In this document: positions 35,234-43,940 of the stretch, one piece after another
How positions within the stretch are numbered: the first letter of the stretch is position 1
How the letters are laid out: every line of letters begins with the position of its first letter
From: Azospirillum brasilense
GTDB taxonomy: Bacteria; Pseudomonadota; Alphaproteobacteria; Azospirillales; Azospirillaceae
Assembly (NCBI RefSeq): GCF_022023855.1
Contig: NZ_CP059450.1
Coordinates: 1,665,001-1,729,000 of the forward strand
Direction: 5' to 3'
Length of the DNA: 64,000 nt
The notes under the pieces: generated by a model
Told to the model about the DNA's origin: nothing
The model's database searches: none
What the model saw: only the letters and a program-made list of their open reading frames with translations
Made by a program: the position numbers and the translations under genes

Positions 35234-35722
35234 ATGAACATCTCGGACCTCTTGTCCGCACACAACGTCATTCTCGATGCAGGGCCGGCCAACAAGGAAA
35301 CCCTGCTCGACCTTCTCGCCACCGAGGCCTCCAGCCGCATCGGAGCCCCCAAGGAAGAGATTCTTAAGGCCCTGCAGGCGCGGGAGCACATCGGCTCCAC
35401 GGCGCTGGGCAAGGGTGTGGCGCTTCCCCATACGGAGCTGCGTGGGACCGAAAGCCCGCTGGTGCTGTTCGCGCGGCTCCGCAAACCCATCGATTTCGAG
35501 GCCCGCGACGACGAGCCGGTGGACCTGTTCTTCCTCGTCCTCTGGCCGACCGCGACCCGCAAGGGCCTGCTTCCCGTCATGGGCGAGATCTGCCAGGCCC
35601 TGCGCGACCCGCAATCCCTGCGCAAGCTGCGTCAGGCGGAGACGCCCGACGCGGTGGTGCAGCTCGTCCGTCAGGCGCTTCCCCCCAACGCCGAACGGGA
35701 GCTTGACGACGACGATTTCTGA
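35234..35722 (+). CDS. ptsN: PTS EIIA domain protein (PtsN/EIIA-Ntr type)
   Basis: 162 residues of the fructose/mannitol EIIA fold, with the phosphorylated His66 in GVALPHTELRG. No transporter domain is attached, so it is a regulatory EIIA of the nitrogen-PTS type. ATG 35234 has GGAG 6 bases before the near-Shine-Dalgarno GGA; ATG 35222 is also possible. It lies 116 bases before the pha antiporter operon on the same strand. In other bacteria EIIA-Ntr binds and controls potassium transport proteins, which makes this neighbourhood suggestive. The C-terminus is an acidic DDDD tail. Confidence 0.85.
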   Translation: MNISDLLSAHNVILDAGPANKETLLDLLATEASSRIGAPKEEILKALQAREHIGSTALGKGVALPHTELRGTESPLVLFARLRKPIDFEARDDEPVDLFFLVLWPTATRKGLLPVMGEICQALRDPQSLRKLRQAETPDAVVQLVRQALPPNAERELDDDDF

Positions 35723-35838
35723 CCTGACGACGTCCGGCCGGCGCGGCGAGGGACCTCCATCCTTCCTATATTCGTAAAGCCGCCAGTTCTCAGCATTTTG
35801 GCCCCTCCGATTGCCCGAGACCCCCTTTGTCACAGACC

Positions 35839-38805
35839 ATGTCCGACGCCCTGTTGCTCCTGGCCGCCACCGGCCTTCCGTTTGTTGGCGCGATCGTCGC
35901 CGGGATGCTGCCGACGCACGCGCGCAACACCGCGGCGTGGCTGGCCGGTGCGATCGCGATCATCGGGCTGGGTCTGGTGTGGGCGGCCTACCCGACAGTG
36001 GCGGCGGGCGGGGTGATCCGCCATTCGATGGCCTGGATGCCGTCGCTCGGCCTCGACCTCACGTTGCGGATGGACGGCTTCGCCTGGCTGTTCGCCGGGC
36101 TGGTGTTCGGGGTCGGCGCGCTCGTCGTGCTGTACGCGCGCTATTACATGTCGGCCGACGATCCGGTCCCGCGCTTCTTCGCGTTCCTGCTGGCCTTCAT
36201 GGGGTCGATGACGGGGGTGGTGCTCTCCGGCAACCTGATCCAGCTCGCCTTCTTCTGGGAGCTGACCAGCCTCTTCTCCTTCCTGCTGATCGGCTACTGG
36301 CACCACACGGCGGCGGCGCGCGACGGCGCGCGCATGGCGCTGACCATCACCGCGACGGGCGGGCTGTGCCTGTTCGCGGGGGTGCTGCTGCTCGGCCACA
36401 TCGTCGGCAGCTACAACCTCGACGTCGTTCTGGCCTCGGGCGACAAGATCCGCGGGCATGCGCTCTACCTGCCGGCGCTGGTCCTCATCCTGATGGGCGC
36501 ACTGACCAAGAGCGCGCAGTTCCCGTTCCATTTCTGGCTGCCGCACGCCATGGCGGCGCCCACCCCCGTTTCGGCCTATCTGCATTCGGCGACCCTGGTG
36601 AAGGCCGGCGTCTTCCTGATGGCCCGCCTGTGGCCGGTGCTGGCGGGAACGGAGGCGTGGTTCTGGATCGTCGGCAGCGCCGGTCTGGCCACCCTGCTGA
36701 TCGGGGCCTATGTGGCGATCTTCCAGAACGACCTGAAAGGACTTCTGGCCTATTCGACCATCAGCCATCTCGGGCTGATCACGCTGCTGCTCGGCCTCAA
36801 CAGCGAACTCGCCATGGTCGCGGCGATCTTCCACATCCTCAACCACGCCGCCTTCAAGGCGTCGCTGTTCATGGCCGCCGGCATCATCGACCATGAGACG
36901 GGAACCCGCGATCTCCGGCGCCTGTCCGGCCTGAACCGCTTCATGCCCTTCACGACGCGGCTGGCGATGGTGGCGGCGGCGGCCATGGCGGGCGTGCCGC
37001 TGATGAACGGCTTCATCTCGAAGGAGATGTTCTTCGCCGAGACGCTGACGGCCCAGGGGTCCGTGACCTTCCTCCTCGACATCCTGCCCTTCGCCGCGAT
37101 GGTGGCGAGCGCCTTCGCCGTGGCCTACTCGTTGCGCTTCATCCACGGCGCCTTCTTCGGCCCCGACCCGGTCGACCTGCCGCACCTGCCGCACGAGCCG
37201 CCGGCCTGGATGCGGCTGCCCGTCGAGATCCTGGCGCTGGCCTGCATCATCATCGGGCTGCTGCCCGCGGCCACCGTGGGGCCGTACCTGAACATGGCGG
37301 CCCACGCCGCGCTCGGCGCCGCGACCCCGGAATACAGTCTGGCGGTCTGGCACGGCTTCAACACGCCGCTGGTGATGAGCCTGCTCGCCCTGGCGGCCGG
37401 CGTGACGCTCTACTTCCTGCTGCAGCCGCTGTTCCGGAACAACATCGAGGGTCCGCCCTTCATCAGCCGCCTGGAAGGCCGCCGCATGTTCGAGCGGAGC
37501 ATGGTCTTCCTGTCCTGGCGCCTCGCCCGGACGCTGGAAGGCCTGCTGGGCACCCGGCGCCTGCAGCCCCAGCTGCGTCTGGTCGTCTGCGTCGCCATCC
37601 TGGCCGCGGGCTGGGCGGTCTACCGGCGCGGGCTCGGCCCCGGCAATCTGGTGCCGCAGGGTATCGACCCCGTGCTCGCCCTGATCTGGGCGATCGGCGC
37701 GGCCTGCGCGCTGGGAGCGGCGTGGCAGGCCAAGTTCCACCGCCTCGCCGCGCTGATTCTGCTCGGCGGCACCGGTCTGGTCACCTGCGTCACCTTCGTC
37801 TGGTTCTCCGCCCCCGACCTCGCTCTGACCCAGCTGCTGGTCGAGATCGTCACCACGATCCTGCTGCTGCTCGGCCTGCGCTGGCTGCCCAAGCGGCTTC
37901 CCGGCACCGGCACGTCGGAAGTGATGCGGACGGGGCGCCGCCTGCGCGACCTCGCCATCGCCATCACCGCCGGGATCGGCATGGCCGGGCTGGCCTTCGG
38001 CGTGATGACCCGCTTCCCGCCGGAAATCCTGGCGCAGCATTTCCTGGAGCGCGCCTACACCGAGGGTGGCGGCACCAACGTCGTCAACGTGATCCTGGTC
38101 GACTTCCGCGGATTCGACACGTTGGGCGAGATCGCTGTGCTGGGCGTGGTGGCGCTGACCGCCTACGCGCTGCTGCGCCGCTTCCGCCCGGCCCCCGACA
38201 GCGTGGACGTGCCGGAGCAGCAGCGCGACCAGAGCGCCTACGACATCGCCCGGCCGGAGCGGCGGGAAGGCGACACGGTGGCCGACTGGCTGCTGATCCC
38301 GTCGGTGATCGCGCGCCTGCTGTTCCCGGTGGTCGGCATGGTCGCGCTGTTCCTGCTGCTGCGCGGCCACGACCTGCCCGGCGGCGGCTTCGCCGCGGGG
38401 CTGATGGGCTCGATCGCGATGATCCTGCAATACATGCTGGGCGGCACGCAGTGGGTGGAGGCGCGGCTGCGCGTGCTGCCGCTGCGCTGGATGGGCCTCG
38501 GGCTCCTGCTGGCCGCCGGCACGGGCCTGGGCGCCCTGCTGTTCGGCCGGCCCTTCCTGACCACCTATTTCGCCTACGCGGACCTGCCGCTCATCGGGGA
38601 GATTCCCACGGCCAGCGCGCTGCTGTTCGACATCGGCGTGTTCGCGCTGGTCATCGGCGCCACCATGCTGACCCTGATCGCGCTGGCCCGCCAGTCGGTC
38701 CGCGGACATCGCGCCGCCGCGCCGCGCGCCGCGGCAGTGAGCGCACCGCCCGCGTCCGCTCCGGTCCCGACCGGTGCACAGACCGCCGCAACCGGAGACG
38801 ATTGA
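35839..38805 (+). CDS. phaAB: monovalent cation/proton antiporter subunit A/B fusion (PhaAB)
   Basis: 988 residues with about 25 hydrophobic segments. Residues 1-500 are the NuoL-like antiporter module (TSLFSFLLIGYWHH, LTKSAQFPFHFWLPHAMAAPTPVSAYLHSATLVKAG). A MrpA C-terminal module follows near 600-770, and about 815-960 match MrpB (LLRGHDLPGGGFAAGLMGSIAMILQY). An A-B fusion marks the group-2 Mrp (Pha) type. With subunits C-G it forms a proton-driven sodium or potassium exporter of the inner membrane. ATG 35839 is chosen over the in-frame TTG at 35827. The stop overlaps phaC by one base (TGATG). Confidence 0.95.
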   Translation: MSDALLLLAATGLPFVGAIVAGMLPTHARNTAAWLAGAIAIIGLGLVWAAYPTVAAGGVIRHSMAWMPSLGLDLTLRMDGFAWLFAGLVFGVGALVVLYARYYMSADDPVPRFFAFLLAFMGSMTGVVLSGNLIQLAFFWELTSLFSFLLIGYWHHTAAARDGARMALTITATGGLCLFAGVLLLGHIVGSYNLDVVLASGDKIRGHALYLPALVLILMGALTKSAQFPFHFWLPHAMAAPTPVSAYLHSATLVKAGVFLMARLWPVLAGTEAWFWIVGSAGLATLLIGAYVAIFQNDLKGLLAYSTISHLGLITLLLGLNSELAMVAAIFHILNHAAFKASLFMAAGIIDHETGTRDLRRLSGLNRFMPFTTRLAMVAAAAMAGVPLMNGFISKEMFFAETLTAQGSVTFLLDILPFAAMVASAFAVAYSLRFIHGAFFGPDPVDLPHLPHEPPAWMRLPVEILALACIIIGLLPAATVGPYLNMAAHAALGAATPEYSLAVWHGFNTPLVMSLLALAAGVTLYFLLQPLFRNNIEGPPFISRLEGRRMFERSMVFLSWRLARTLEGLLGTRRLQPQLRLVVCVAILAAGWAVYRRGLGPGNLVPQGIDPVLALIWAIGAACALGAAWQAKFHRLAALILLGGTGLVTCVTFVWFSAPDLALTQLLVEIVTTILLLLGLRWLPKRLPGTGTSEVMRTGRRLRDLAIAITAGIGMAGLAFGVMTRFPPEILAQHFLERAYTEGGGTNVVNVILVDFRGFDTLGEIAVLGVVALTAYALLRRFRPAPDSVDVPEQQRDQSAYDIARPERREGDTVADWLLIPSVIARLLFPVVGMVALFLLLRGHDLPGGGFAAGLMGSIAMILQYMLGGTQWVEARLRVLPLRWMGLGLLLAAGTGLGALLFGRPFLTTYFAYADLPLIGEIPTASALLFDIGVFALVIGATMLTLIALARQSVRGHRAAAPRAAAVSAPPASAPVPTGAQTAATGDD

Positions 38806-39149
38806 TGGAACTTATCCTCGCCCTCGGGATCGGGGTGCTGACGGGCTCCGGTGTCTGGCTGCTGCTGCGTCCCCGCACCTTCCAGGTCATCATCGGCCTG
38901 TCGCTGCTCTCCTATGCCGTCAACCTCTTCATCTTCTCGACCGGCGGCCTGCGCACGGGGGCGGCCCCGGTGCTGGAGCGCGGCATGGCCGGCAGCCTCG
39001 CCACCCACGCCGACCCGGTGCCGCAGGCACTGGTCCTCACGGCCATCGTCATCAGCTTCGCGACGACGGCGCTGTTCCTCGTCCTGCTCCTCGCCGCGCG
39101 GGGCCTGACGGGAACCGACCATGTGGATGGTAAGGAGAAGTCCCGGTGA
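38805..39149 (+). CDS. phaC: antiporter subunit C (PhaC/MrpC)
   Basis: 114 residues with three transmembrane helices, related to NuoK. The family segment FQVIIGLSLLSYAVNLFIFSTGGL and the later QALVLTAIVISFATTALFLVLLL are clear. It is part of the Pha antiporter complex. It overlaps phaAB by 1 base and phaD by 4 bases. Confidence 0.93.
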   Translation: MELILALGIGVLTGSGVWLLLRPRTFQVIIGLSLLSYAVNLFIFSTGGLRTGAAPVLERGMAGSLATHADPVPQALVLTAIVISFATTALFLVLLLAARGLTGTDHVDGKEKSR

Positions 39150-40777
39150 ACGGGTGGATGGATCATCTGGTGATCGCGCCGATCATCATCCCGCTGCTGG
39201 TCGGCGCGCTGCTGATGCTGATCGACGAGCGGCGGCGGACGCTGAAGGCCACGCTTGGCGTGGCGTCAGCGTCGGCGCTGCTGGCGCTGGCGGTGCTGCT
39301 GCTCTATCTGACGGACCACACCGCCACCGGGGCGGACGCCACCGTGCGCGTCTACCGGCTGGGCGACTGGCCGTCGCTGTTCGGCATCGTCCTGGTGCTC
39401 GACCGGCTGTCGGCGATGATGCTGGTGCTGACCGGCATCCTGGGGCTGTCCGCCCTGGTCTTCGCGTTGGCGCGCTGGCAGAAGGCGGGCGCCCATTTCC
39501 ATTCGCTGTTCCAGTTCCAGCTGATGGGTCTGAACGGCGCCTTCCTGACCGGCGATCTGTTCAACCTCTTCGTCTTCTTCGAGATCATGCTGGCCGCCTC
39601 CTACGGGCTGGCGCTGCACGGCTCCGGCCTCGCCCGCGTCCGCGCCGGGCTGCACTACATCGCCATCAATCTGGCGGCGTCCCTGCTCTTTCTGATCGGG
39701 GTGAGCATGATCTACGGCGTGTCCGGCACGCTGAACATGGCCGAGCTGGCCGTGCGTATCGCCGGGATCGCTCCGGAGGACCGCGGGCTGCTGGAGGCCG
39801 GGGCGGCGATCCTCGGCGTCGCCTTCCTGATCAAGGCGGGCATGTGGCCGCTGGGCTTCTGGCTGCCCAACACCTACACCACGGTCGGCGCGCCGTCCGC
39901 CGCGATCATCTCGATCCTCAGCAAGGTCGGCATCTACGCCATCATCCGGATCTGGCTGCTGGTCTTCGGCGACAGCGCCGGCACCTCGGCCGGGTTCGGC
40001 GGGCACTGGCTGCTGATCGGCGGCGTCCTGACCATCGCCTTCGGCTCCATCGCGGTGCTGGCGACGCAGAATCTGGCGCGGCTGGCCGGGGCGAGCGTGC
40101 TGGTGTCCTCCGGCACACTGCTGGCCGCCGTCGGCGCCGGGCAGGTGGCGGTGACCGGCGGCGCGCTGTTCTACATGACCAGCTCCGTCCTGGCGATCGC
40201 CGGGCTGTTCCTGCTGATCGAGCTGGTCGAGCGCGGCCGCATGGTCGGCGCCGACGTGCTGGCGGTGACGCGCGAGGCCTTCGGCGAGGGCGAGGACGAG
40301 GAATCGGATGACGACGACGCCATCGGCGTGTCGATTCCGGCGATCATGGCGATCCTCGGCATCGCCTTCATGGCCTGCGCGCTTCTGCTCGCCGGCCTGC
40401 CGCCGCTGTCCGGCTTCCTCGCCAAGTTCGCCATCCTGGCGCCGATGCTGGCGCAGGGGGCGGAGGGGCTTCCCTTCACCACCTGGGCGCTGATGGCGGC
40501 GCTGATCCTGTCCGGTCTGGCGACGGTCGTCGCGATGAGCCGCACCGGCATCGACGTCTTCTGGGCGTCGCCCGCGGGCGATCTGCCGCGCGTGCGCCTC
40601 GTCGAACTCGGGCCGGTGATGATGCTTCTGGCGCTCTGCGTGGCGCTGACCGTCCAGGCCGGTCCGGTGATGCGCTACATGGAGGACACCGCCCGCTCCC
40701 TTCACGGGCCGGAACGCTACGTCCAGGGGGTGATGACGACCGCGGCGCCGGGGACCGGCAAGGGGGCCGCGCCATGA
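39146..40777 (+). CDS. phaD: antiporter subunit D (PhaD/MrpD)
   Basis: 543 residues, NuoN/NuoM-like, about 14 transmembrane helices. Proton-channel family residues are visible in FNLFVFFEIMLAASYGL and FLIKAGMWPLGFWLPNTYTTVGAPSAAIISILSKVG. An acidic cytoplasmic loop (EGEDEESDDDD) near 385 is a local peculiarity. The GTG start overlaps the phaC stop. Confidence 0.94.
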   Translation: MNGWMDHLVIAPIIIPLLVGALLMLIDERRRTLKATLGVASASALLALAVLLLYLTDHTATGADATVRVYRLGDWPSLFGIVLVLDRLSAMMLVLTGILGLSALVFALARWQKAGAHFHSLFQFQLMGLNGAFLTGDLFNLFVFFEIMLAASYGLALHGSGLARVRAGLHYIAINLAASLLFLIGVSMIYGVSGTLNMAELAVRIAGIAPEDRGLLEAGAAILGVAFLIKAGMWPLGFWLPNTYTTVGAPSAAIISILSKVGIYAIIRIWLLVFGDSAGTSAGFGGHWLLIGGVLTIAFGSIAVLATQNLARLAGASVLVSSGTLLAAVGAGQVAVTGGALFYMTSSVLAIAGLFLLIELVERGRMVGADVLAVTREAFGEGEDEESDDDDAIGVSIPAIMAILGIAFMACALLLAGLPPLSGFLAKFAILAPMLAQGAEGLPFTTWALMAALILSGLATVVAMSRTGIDVFWASPAGDLPRVRLVELGPVMMLLALCVALTVQAGPVMRYMEDTARSLHGPERYVQGVMTTAAPGTGKGAAP

Positions 40778-41262
40778 AGCGCTGGCTGCCCTATCCGCTG
40801 CTGACCGCCGCGCTCGTGGCGATGTGGCTGCTGCTGACCGAGAGCGTGGCGCTGGGCTCCATCCTGATGGGCGCCATCCTGGCGACCGTCACGGTCTGGG
40901 GATTCGCGGCACTCGACCCGCCGGGCGGCCGGCTGAAGCGGCCGCGCGCCGTCGTCGCGCTGGCCGTGCTGGTGATGGGCGACATCGCGCGCTCCAACCT
41001 CGCGGTCGTCAAGATCATCCTCAACCCGCGCAAGACGGAGCGGGTGTCCGGCTTCCTCCACATCCCGCTCGACATGCGGGCTCCCTACGGTCTGGCGACG
41101 CTGGCCTGCATCATCACGGCGACGCCGGGGACGATCTGGGTGGAGTACAATTCCGCGAACAACACGATCCTTCTCCACATCCTCGATCTGGTCGATGAGA
41201 GCACCTGGATCGACACCATCAAGGGACGGTACGAGAGGCGCCTGATGGAGATCTTCGAATGA
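40774..41262 (+). CDS. phaE: antiporter subunit E (PhaE/MrpE)
   Basis: 162 residues. Two to three N-terminal transmembrane helices are followed by the MrpE domain (LRAPYGLATLACIITATPGT-type segment, then LLHILDLVDESTWIDTIKGRYERRLMEIFE). It is a structural subunit of the Pha complex, 4-base overlaps on both sides. Confidence 0.93.
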   Translation: MKRWLPYPLLTAALVAMWLLLTESVALGSILMGAILATVTVWGFAALDPPGGRLKRPRAVVALAVLVMGDIARSNLAVVKIILNPRKTERVSGFLHIPLDMRAPYGLATLACIITATPGTIWVEYNSANNTILLHILDLVDESTWIDTIKGRYERRLMEIFE

Positions 41263-41540
41263 CCGCCACGCTGCTGCTCTGGTCGATCTTCCTGGCGCAG
41301 ATCCTGCTGGTCGTCGCGATGGCCTGCGCGACCTATCGCGTGCTGCGCGGGCCGCGGGCGCAGGACCGCGTGCTCGGGCTCGACACGCTGTACGTCAACG
41401 CCACCATGCTGCTGCTGACCTTCGGCATCCGCACCGGCAGCACGCTCTATTTCGAGGCGGCGCTGATCATCGCGCTGCTCGGCTTCGTCGCGACGGCGGC
41501 CTTGGCGAAGTTCCTCATGCGCGGAGAGGTGATCGAATGA
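41259..41540 (+). CDS. phaF: antiporter subunit F (PhaF/MrpF)
   Basis: 93 residues with three transmembrane helices and the MrpF core RVLRGPRAQDRVLGLDTLYVN followed by ALIIALLGFVATAALAKFL. It is a small membrane subunit of the Pha complex, overlapping both neighbours by 4 bases. Confidence 0.93.
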   Translation: MTATLLLWSIFLAQILLVVAMACATYRVLRGPRAQDRVLGLDTLYVNATMLLLTFGIRTGSTLYFEAALIIALLGFVATAALAKFLMRGEVIE

Positions 41541-41938
41541 CGCATCTGGCCGACCTGCCGGTCTGGGCGGCGATCCCGGTGGCGCTGCTCCTCCTGCTCG
41601 GCGCCTCGCTGGCGCTGATCGGGTCCATCGGGTTCGTGCGGCTGCGCAGCTTCTACGAGCGCGTCCACGCCCCGACGCTGGGCACCAGCATGGGCATCGG
41701 CTTCGTGCTGCTGGCCTCGATGCTGTGCTTCACCGTGCTGCAGTCGCGACTGGTGCTGCACGAGATTCTGATCGCGGTCTCCATGCTCGTGACCACACCG
41801 ATCACGCTGATGCTGCTCGCCCGCGCCGCCCTCTACCGCGATCGCAGCGAGGGCAGCGGCGACGTGCCGGCGGCCCCGCCGGCCCCGCCGGTCCAGACCG
41901 CCGCGCCGGCGGCCCCGGACGCCGCTCCGCCGGTGTAG
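41537..41938 (+). CDS. phaG: antiporter subunit G (PhaG/MrpG)
   Basis: 133 residues. Three transmembrane helices carry the MrpG segments GSIGFVRLRSFYERVHAPTLGTSMGIG and VSMLVTTPITLMLLARAALYRD. A Pro/Ala-rich tail of about 30 residues is not part of the family core. It is the last gene of the pha operon and is convergent with the VOC gene, 40 bases away. Confidence 0.93.
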   Translation: MTHLADLPVWAAIPVALLLLLGASLALIGSIGFVRLRSFYERVHAPTLGTSMGIGFVLLASMLCFTVLQSRLVLHEILIAVSMLVTTPITLMLLARAALYRDRSEGSGDVPAAPPAPPVQTAAPAAPDAAPPV

Positions 41939-41978
41939 ACTCTCCTTCAGTACGTCAGGTCACCTGGACCTTTGGCAA

Positions 41979-42401
41979 TCAGGTCGCCTCGACCTGGGCG
42001 AACATGCCGGAGTCGTTGGTGAAGCTCTTGAACTCCAGCCCGTTTCCGGAGGGATCGAGGACGAAGAAGGTCCCCTGCTCCGACGGCTTGCCGGGGTAGC
42101 GGATCTGCGGCTCCAGAAGGAAGGTCGCCCCGGCGGCCTCCAGCCGTTCCCTCAGCGTGTCCCACACCGGGCGCGGCAGCACCGCCCCGAAATGATGCAG
42201 AGGCACCGCCTTGCCGTCGACCATGCTGGTCTCGGTCGAGCGCGGCTCGGACGAGCGGTGGGCGGAGATCTGGTTGCCGAAGAAGTCGAAATCGATCCAC
42301 CGCTCGGTGGAGCGCCCTTCGCGGCAGCCCAGGACATCGACGTAGAAGCGGCGGGTTTCCTCGATGTCCCGGATGGGAAAGGCGAGATGGAACGCGAACA
42401 C
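41979..42401 (-). CDS. VOC family (glyoxalase/dioxygenase fold) protein
   Basis: About 140 residues beginning VFAFHLAFPIRDIEETRRFYVDVLG, the typical first beta-alpha unit of a VOC domain; a metal-ligand His lies in this strand, a second in PLHHFGAVL and a Glu in SGNGLEFKSF. Members include glyoxalase I, dioxygenases and resistance proteins; the function here is open. GTG 42401 is chosen because AAGGG lies upstream and homology begins there. Confidence 0.82.
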   Translation of the reverse strand: MFAFHLAFPIRDIEETRRFYVDVLGCREGRSTERWIDFDFFGNQISAHRSSEPRSTETSMVDGKAVPLHHFGAVLPRPVWDTLRERLEAAGATFLLEPQIRYPGKPSEQGTFFVLDPSGNGLEFKSFTNDSGMFAQVEAT

Positions 42402-42489
42402 CGGCGCACCCTTTTGACGTTGGTTCGGGTGGCCAGGGTAGACCGCGGTCCGTGGTGCCAACAAACGGTTTAAGCGCGGGTCGAGTGCG

Positions 42490-42532
42490 CGAAAACGCTG
42501 CGGCCCCGGTCCGGAACGCGAACCGGGGCCGC
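42490..42532 (-). terminator. terminator of the porin gene
   Basis: GCGGCCCCGGT pairs perfectly with ACCGGGGCCGC around an 11-base loop, starting 8 bases after the porin stop. On the leftward strand the stem is followed by AGCGTTTTCGC, a short T-run. Confidence 0.7.
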
Positions 42533-42539
42533 CGTGTGC

Positions 42540-43712
42540 TCAGAAGGCCAGACGGGTGTCGAGCATCACGATGTGCGCGCGGTCCTTCAGGTCGCCGCCG
42601 TCGGGGCGGGCCGCCTGCAAGGCGGATTGAACGTAGTCGTACTCCAGCCCGGCGGTGAAGCCGGGGGCGACGGTCCAGGTGACGCCGCCCTGCCAGATGT
42701 CCGCCTTGCTCGGCGTGGACATGGTCGCGCTGTCGTTGCCCAGCGCCCGCAGGTAGTTGGCGGCGAACAGCAGCGGCCCGGCGCTGTACTGCGCGCCGAA
42801 GATCCAGTTCTGCTGCGCCCGCGTCTGGGCGAGGCCCTCGGCGTAGCCGCTGTCGCCGCTGTAGGCGTAGCTGGCGCCGACCTTCACCGGCCCATAGCCG
42901 ACGTTGGCCCCGACATGGACGGAGTTCAGGTCCTCGAAGGACTGGCTGACGACGCCGTCGGTCTGGCGCACCGCCTTGCCGGTCGCGTAGAAGGCGCTGC
43001 CCTCGATGCTGAAGTCGCCGACCGCGGTCTGAAAGGCGGCGCCGGCTTCGACCACGTCACGGAAGGACAGCAGATCGCCCAGCGCGTCGGTCGTGCGGCG
43101 GTTGACCGACGTGTTGGAGTCGCCGCTGCGCGGCATGTAGGACACCGCCGCCGACAGGCCGCCGAAGCTCGGCGTGATGTAGACGAACTTGGTCCCAGTG
43201 TCATAGGCGATCAGCGTGCGCAGGCTGGTGGCGGCCAGCGGCAGGGCGCCAAAGGTCGAGGAGCCGTTCAGGAACAGGATGCCGTTGCTGTCCGGGCTGC
43301 CGGCCACGCCCTCGACGTTCGGGCCGATCATCCCGTATTCGTCCGACAGGCCGTTGATGACGCCGGCCTGGATCGTGCCGAAGGCGCCGTTGGCGAAGAG
43401 GAAGGCGCGGTCGTTCTCGATGTTGCGGGTCGAGACTGTGGGATCGCCGTTGCCCGCCACGATGCGCAGCCGCGCGCCGTAGGTCAGGCCGTTGTCGGCG
43501 GTGGCCGTCGGGGTGACGACCAGACGGTAGCGGTTGGCGAACTCGCGCGAGCGCAGGCCCTCGTCCTGCTGCTGGCGGATGTAGGCGCCCTGGAAATAGG
43601 CGTCGCCGCCGAGGATCAGGTCGAAGCTCGGCTCGGCCAGGGCCGGAGCCGACGTCAGGGCGGCGAAGGCGGTGCCGGCGAGAGCGGCGGCGCGAAGGGA
43701 GAAGGCGTTCAT
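42540..43712 (-). CDS. outer-membrane porin
   Basis: About 390 residues. A signal peptide with cleavage after PALA is followed by an Asp/Gly/Tyr-rich beta-barrel with alternating strands (TYGARLRIVAG, FGTIQAGVING, VKVGASYAYSG) and a C-terminal Phe (MLDTRLAF), the outer-membrane insertion signal. It resembles the Gram-negative porin family that forms trimeric general diffusion channels. ATG 43712 is preferred; ATG 43724 is four codons upstream. A strong hairpin terminates it, so it is a single-gene unit. Confidence 0.88.
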   Translation of the reverse strand: MNAFSLRAAALAGTAFAALTSAPALAEPSFDLILGGDAYFQGAYIRQQQDEGLRSREFANRYRLVVTPTATADNGLTYGARLRIVAGNGDPTVSTRNIENDRAFLFANGAFGTIQAGVINGLSDEYGMIGPNVEGVAGSPDSNGILFLNGSSTFGALPLAATSLRTLIAYDTGTKFVYITPSFGGLSAAVSYMPRSGDSNTSVNRRTTDALGDLLSFRDVVEAGAAFQTAVGDFSIEGSAFYATGKAVRQTDGVVSQSFEDLNSVHVGANVGYGPVKVGASYAYSGDSGYAEGLAQTRAQQNWIFGAQYSAGPLLFAANYLRALGNDSATMSTPSKADIWQGGVTWTVAPGFTAGLEYDYVQSALQAARPDGGDLKDRAHIVMLDTRLAF

Positions 43713-43762
43713 GGGCGTCGTCATTCCAGGGTCGAGGCTTGCGGGGGCGATGTCTTGGTATT

Positions 43763-43940
43763 CCCTCTCCCCTCCGGGGAGAGGGTTAGGGTGAGGGGGT
43801 TGCGCGTGTCAGACCGTTCGGCAAAAGCGCAACCCCCTCACCGGCCCTTCGGGCCACCCTCTCCCCGCTTTCGGCGGACCGAAGGTCCGCCTGTCGCGTC
43901 AGCGCAAACGGAGTTTGCGCGTGAGCGGAGGGGAGAGGGT
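43763..43940. repeat. nested palindromic repeat element (copy C, longest)
   Basis: The left arm CCCTCTCCCCTCCGGGGAG is followed by GGTGAGGGGGTTGCGCG and by CAAAAGCGCAACCCCCTCACC, as in copies B and D. The right part is extended by further hairpins (CTTTCGGCGGACCGAAGG; CGCAAACGGAGTTTGCG) before GGGGAGAGGG. It overlaps the 3' end of the adjacent leftward gene. Confidence 0.8.

Noticed and set aside
35799..35814. TGGCCCCTCCGATTGC upstream of phaAB as a sigma-54 promoter
   Set aside because: GG and GC are separated by 11 bases instead of 10, and the GGCAC core is missing.
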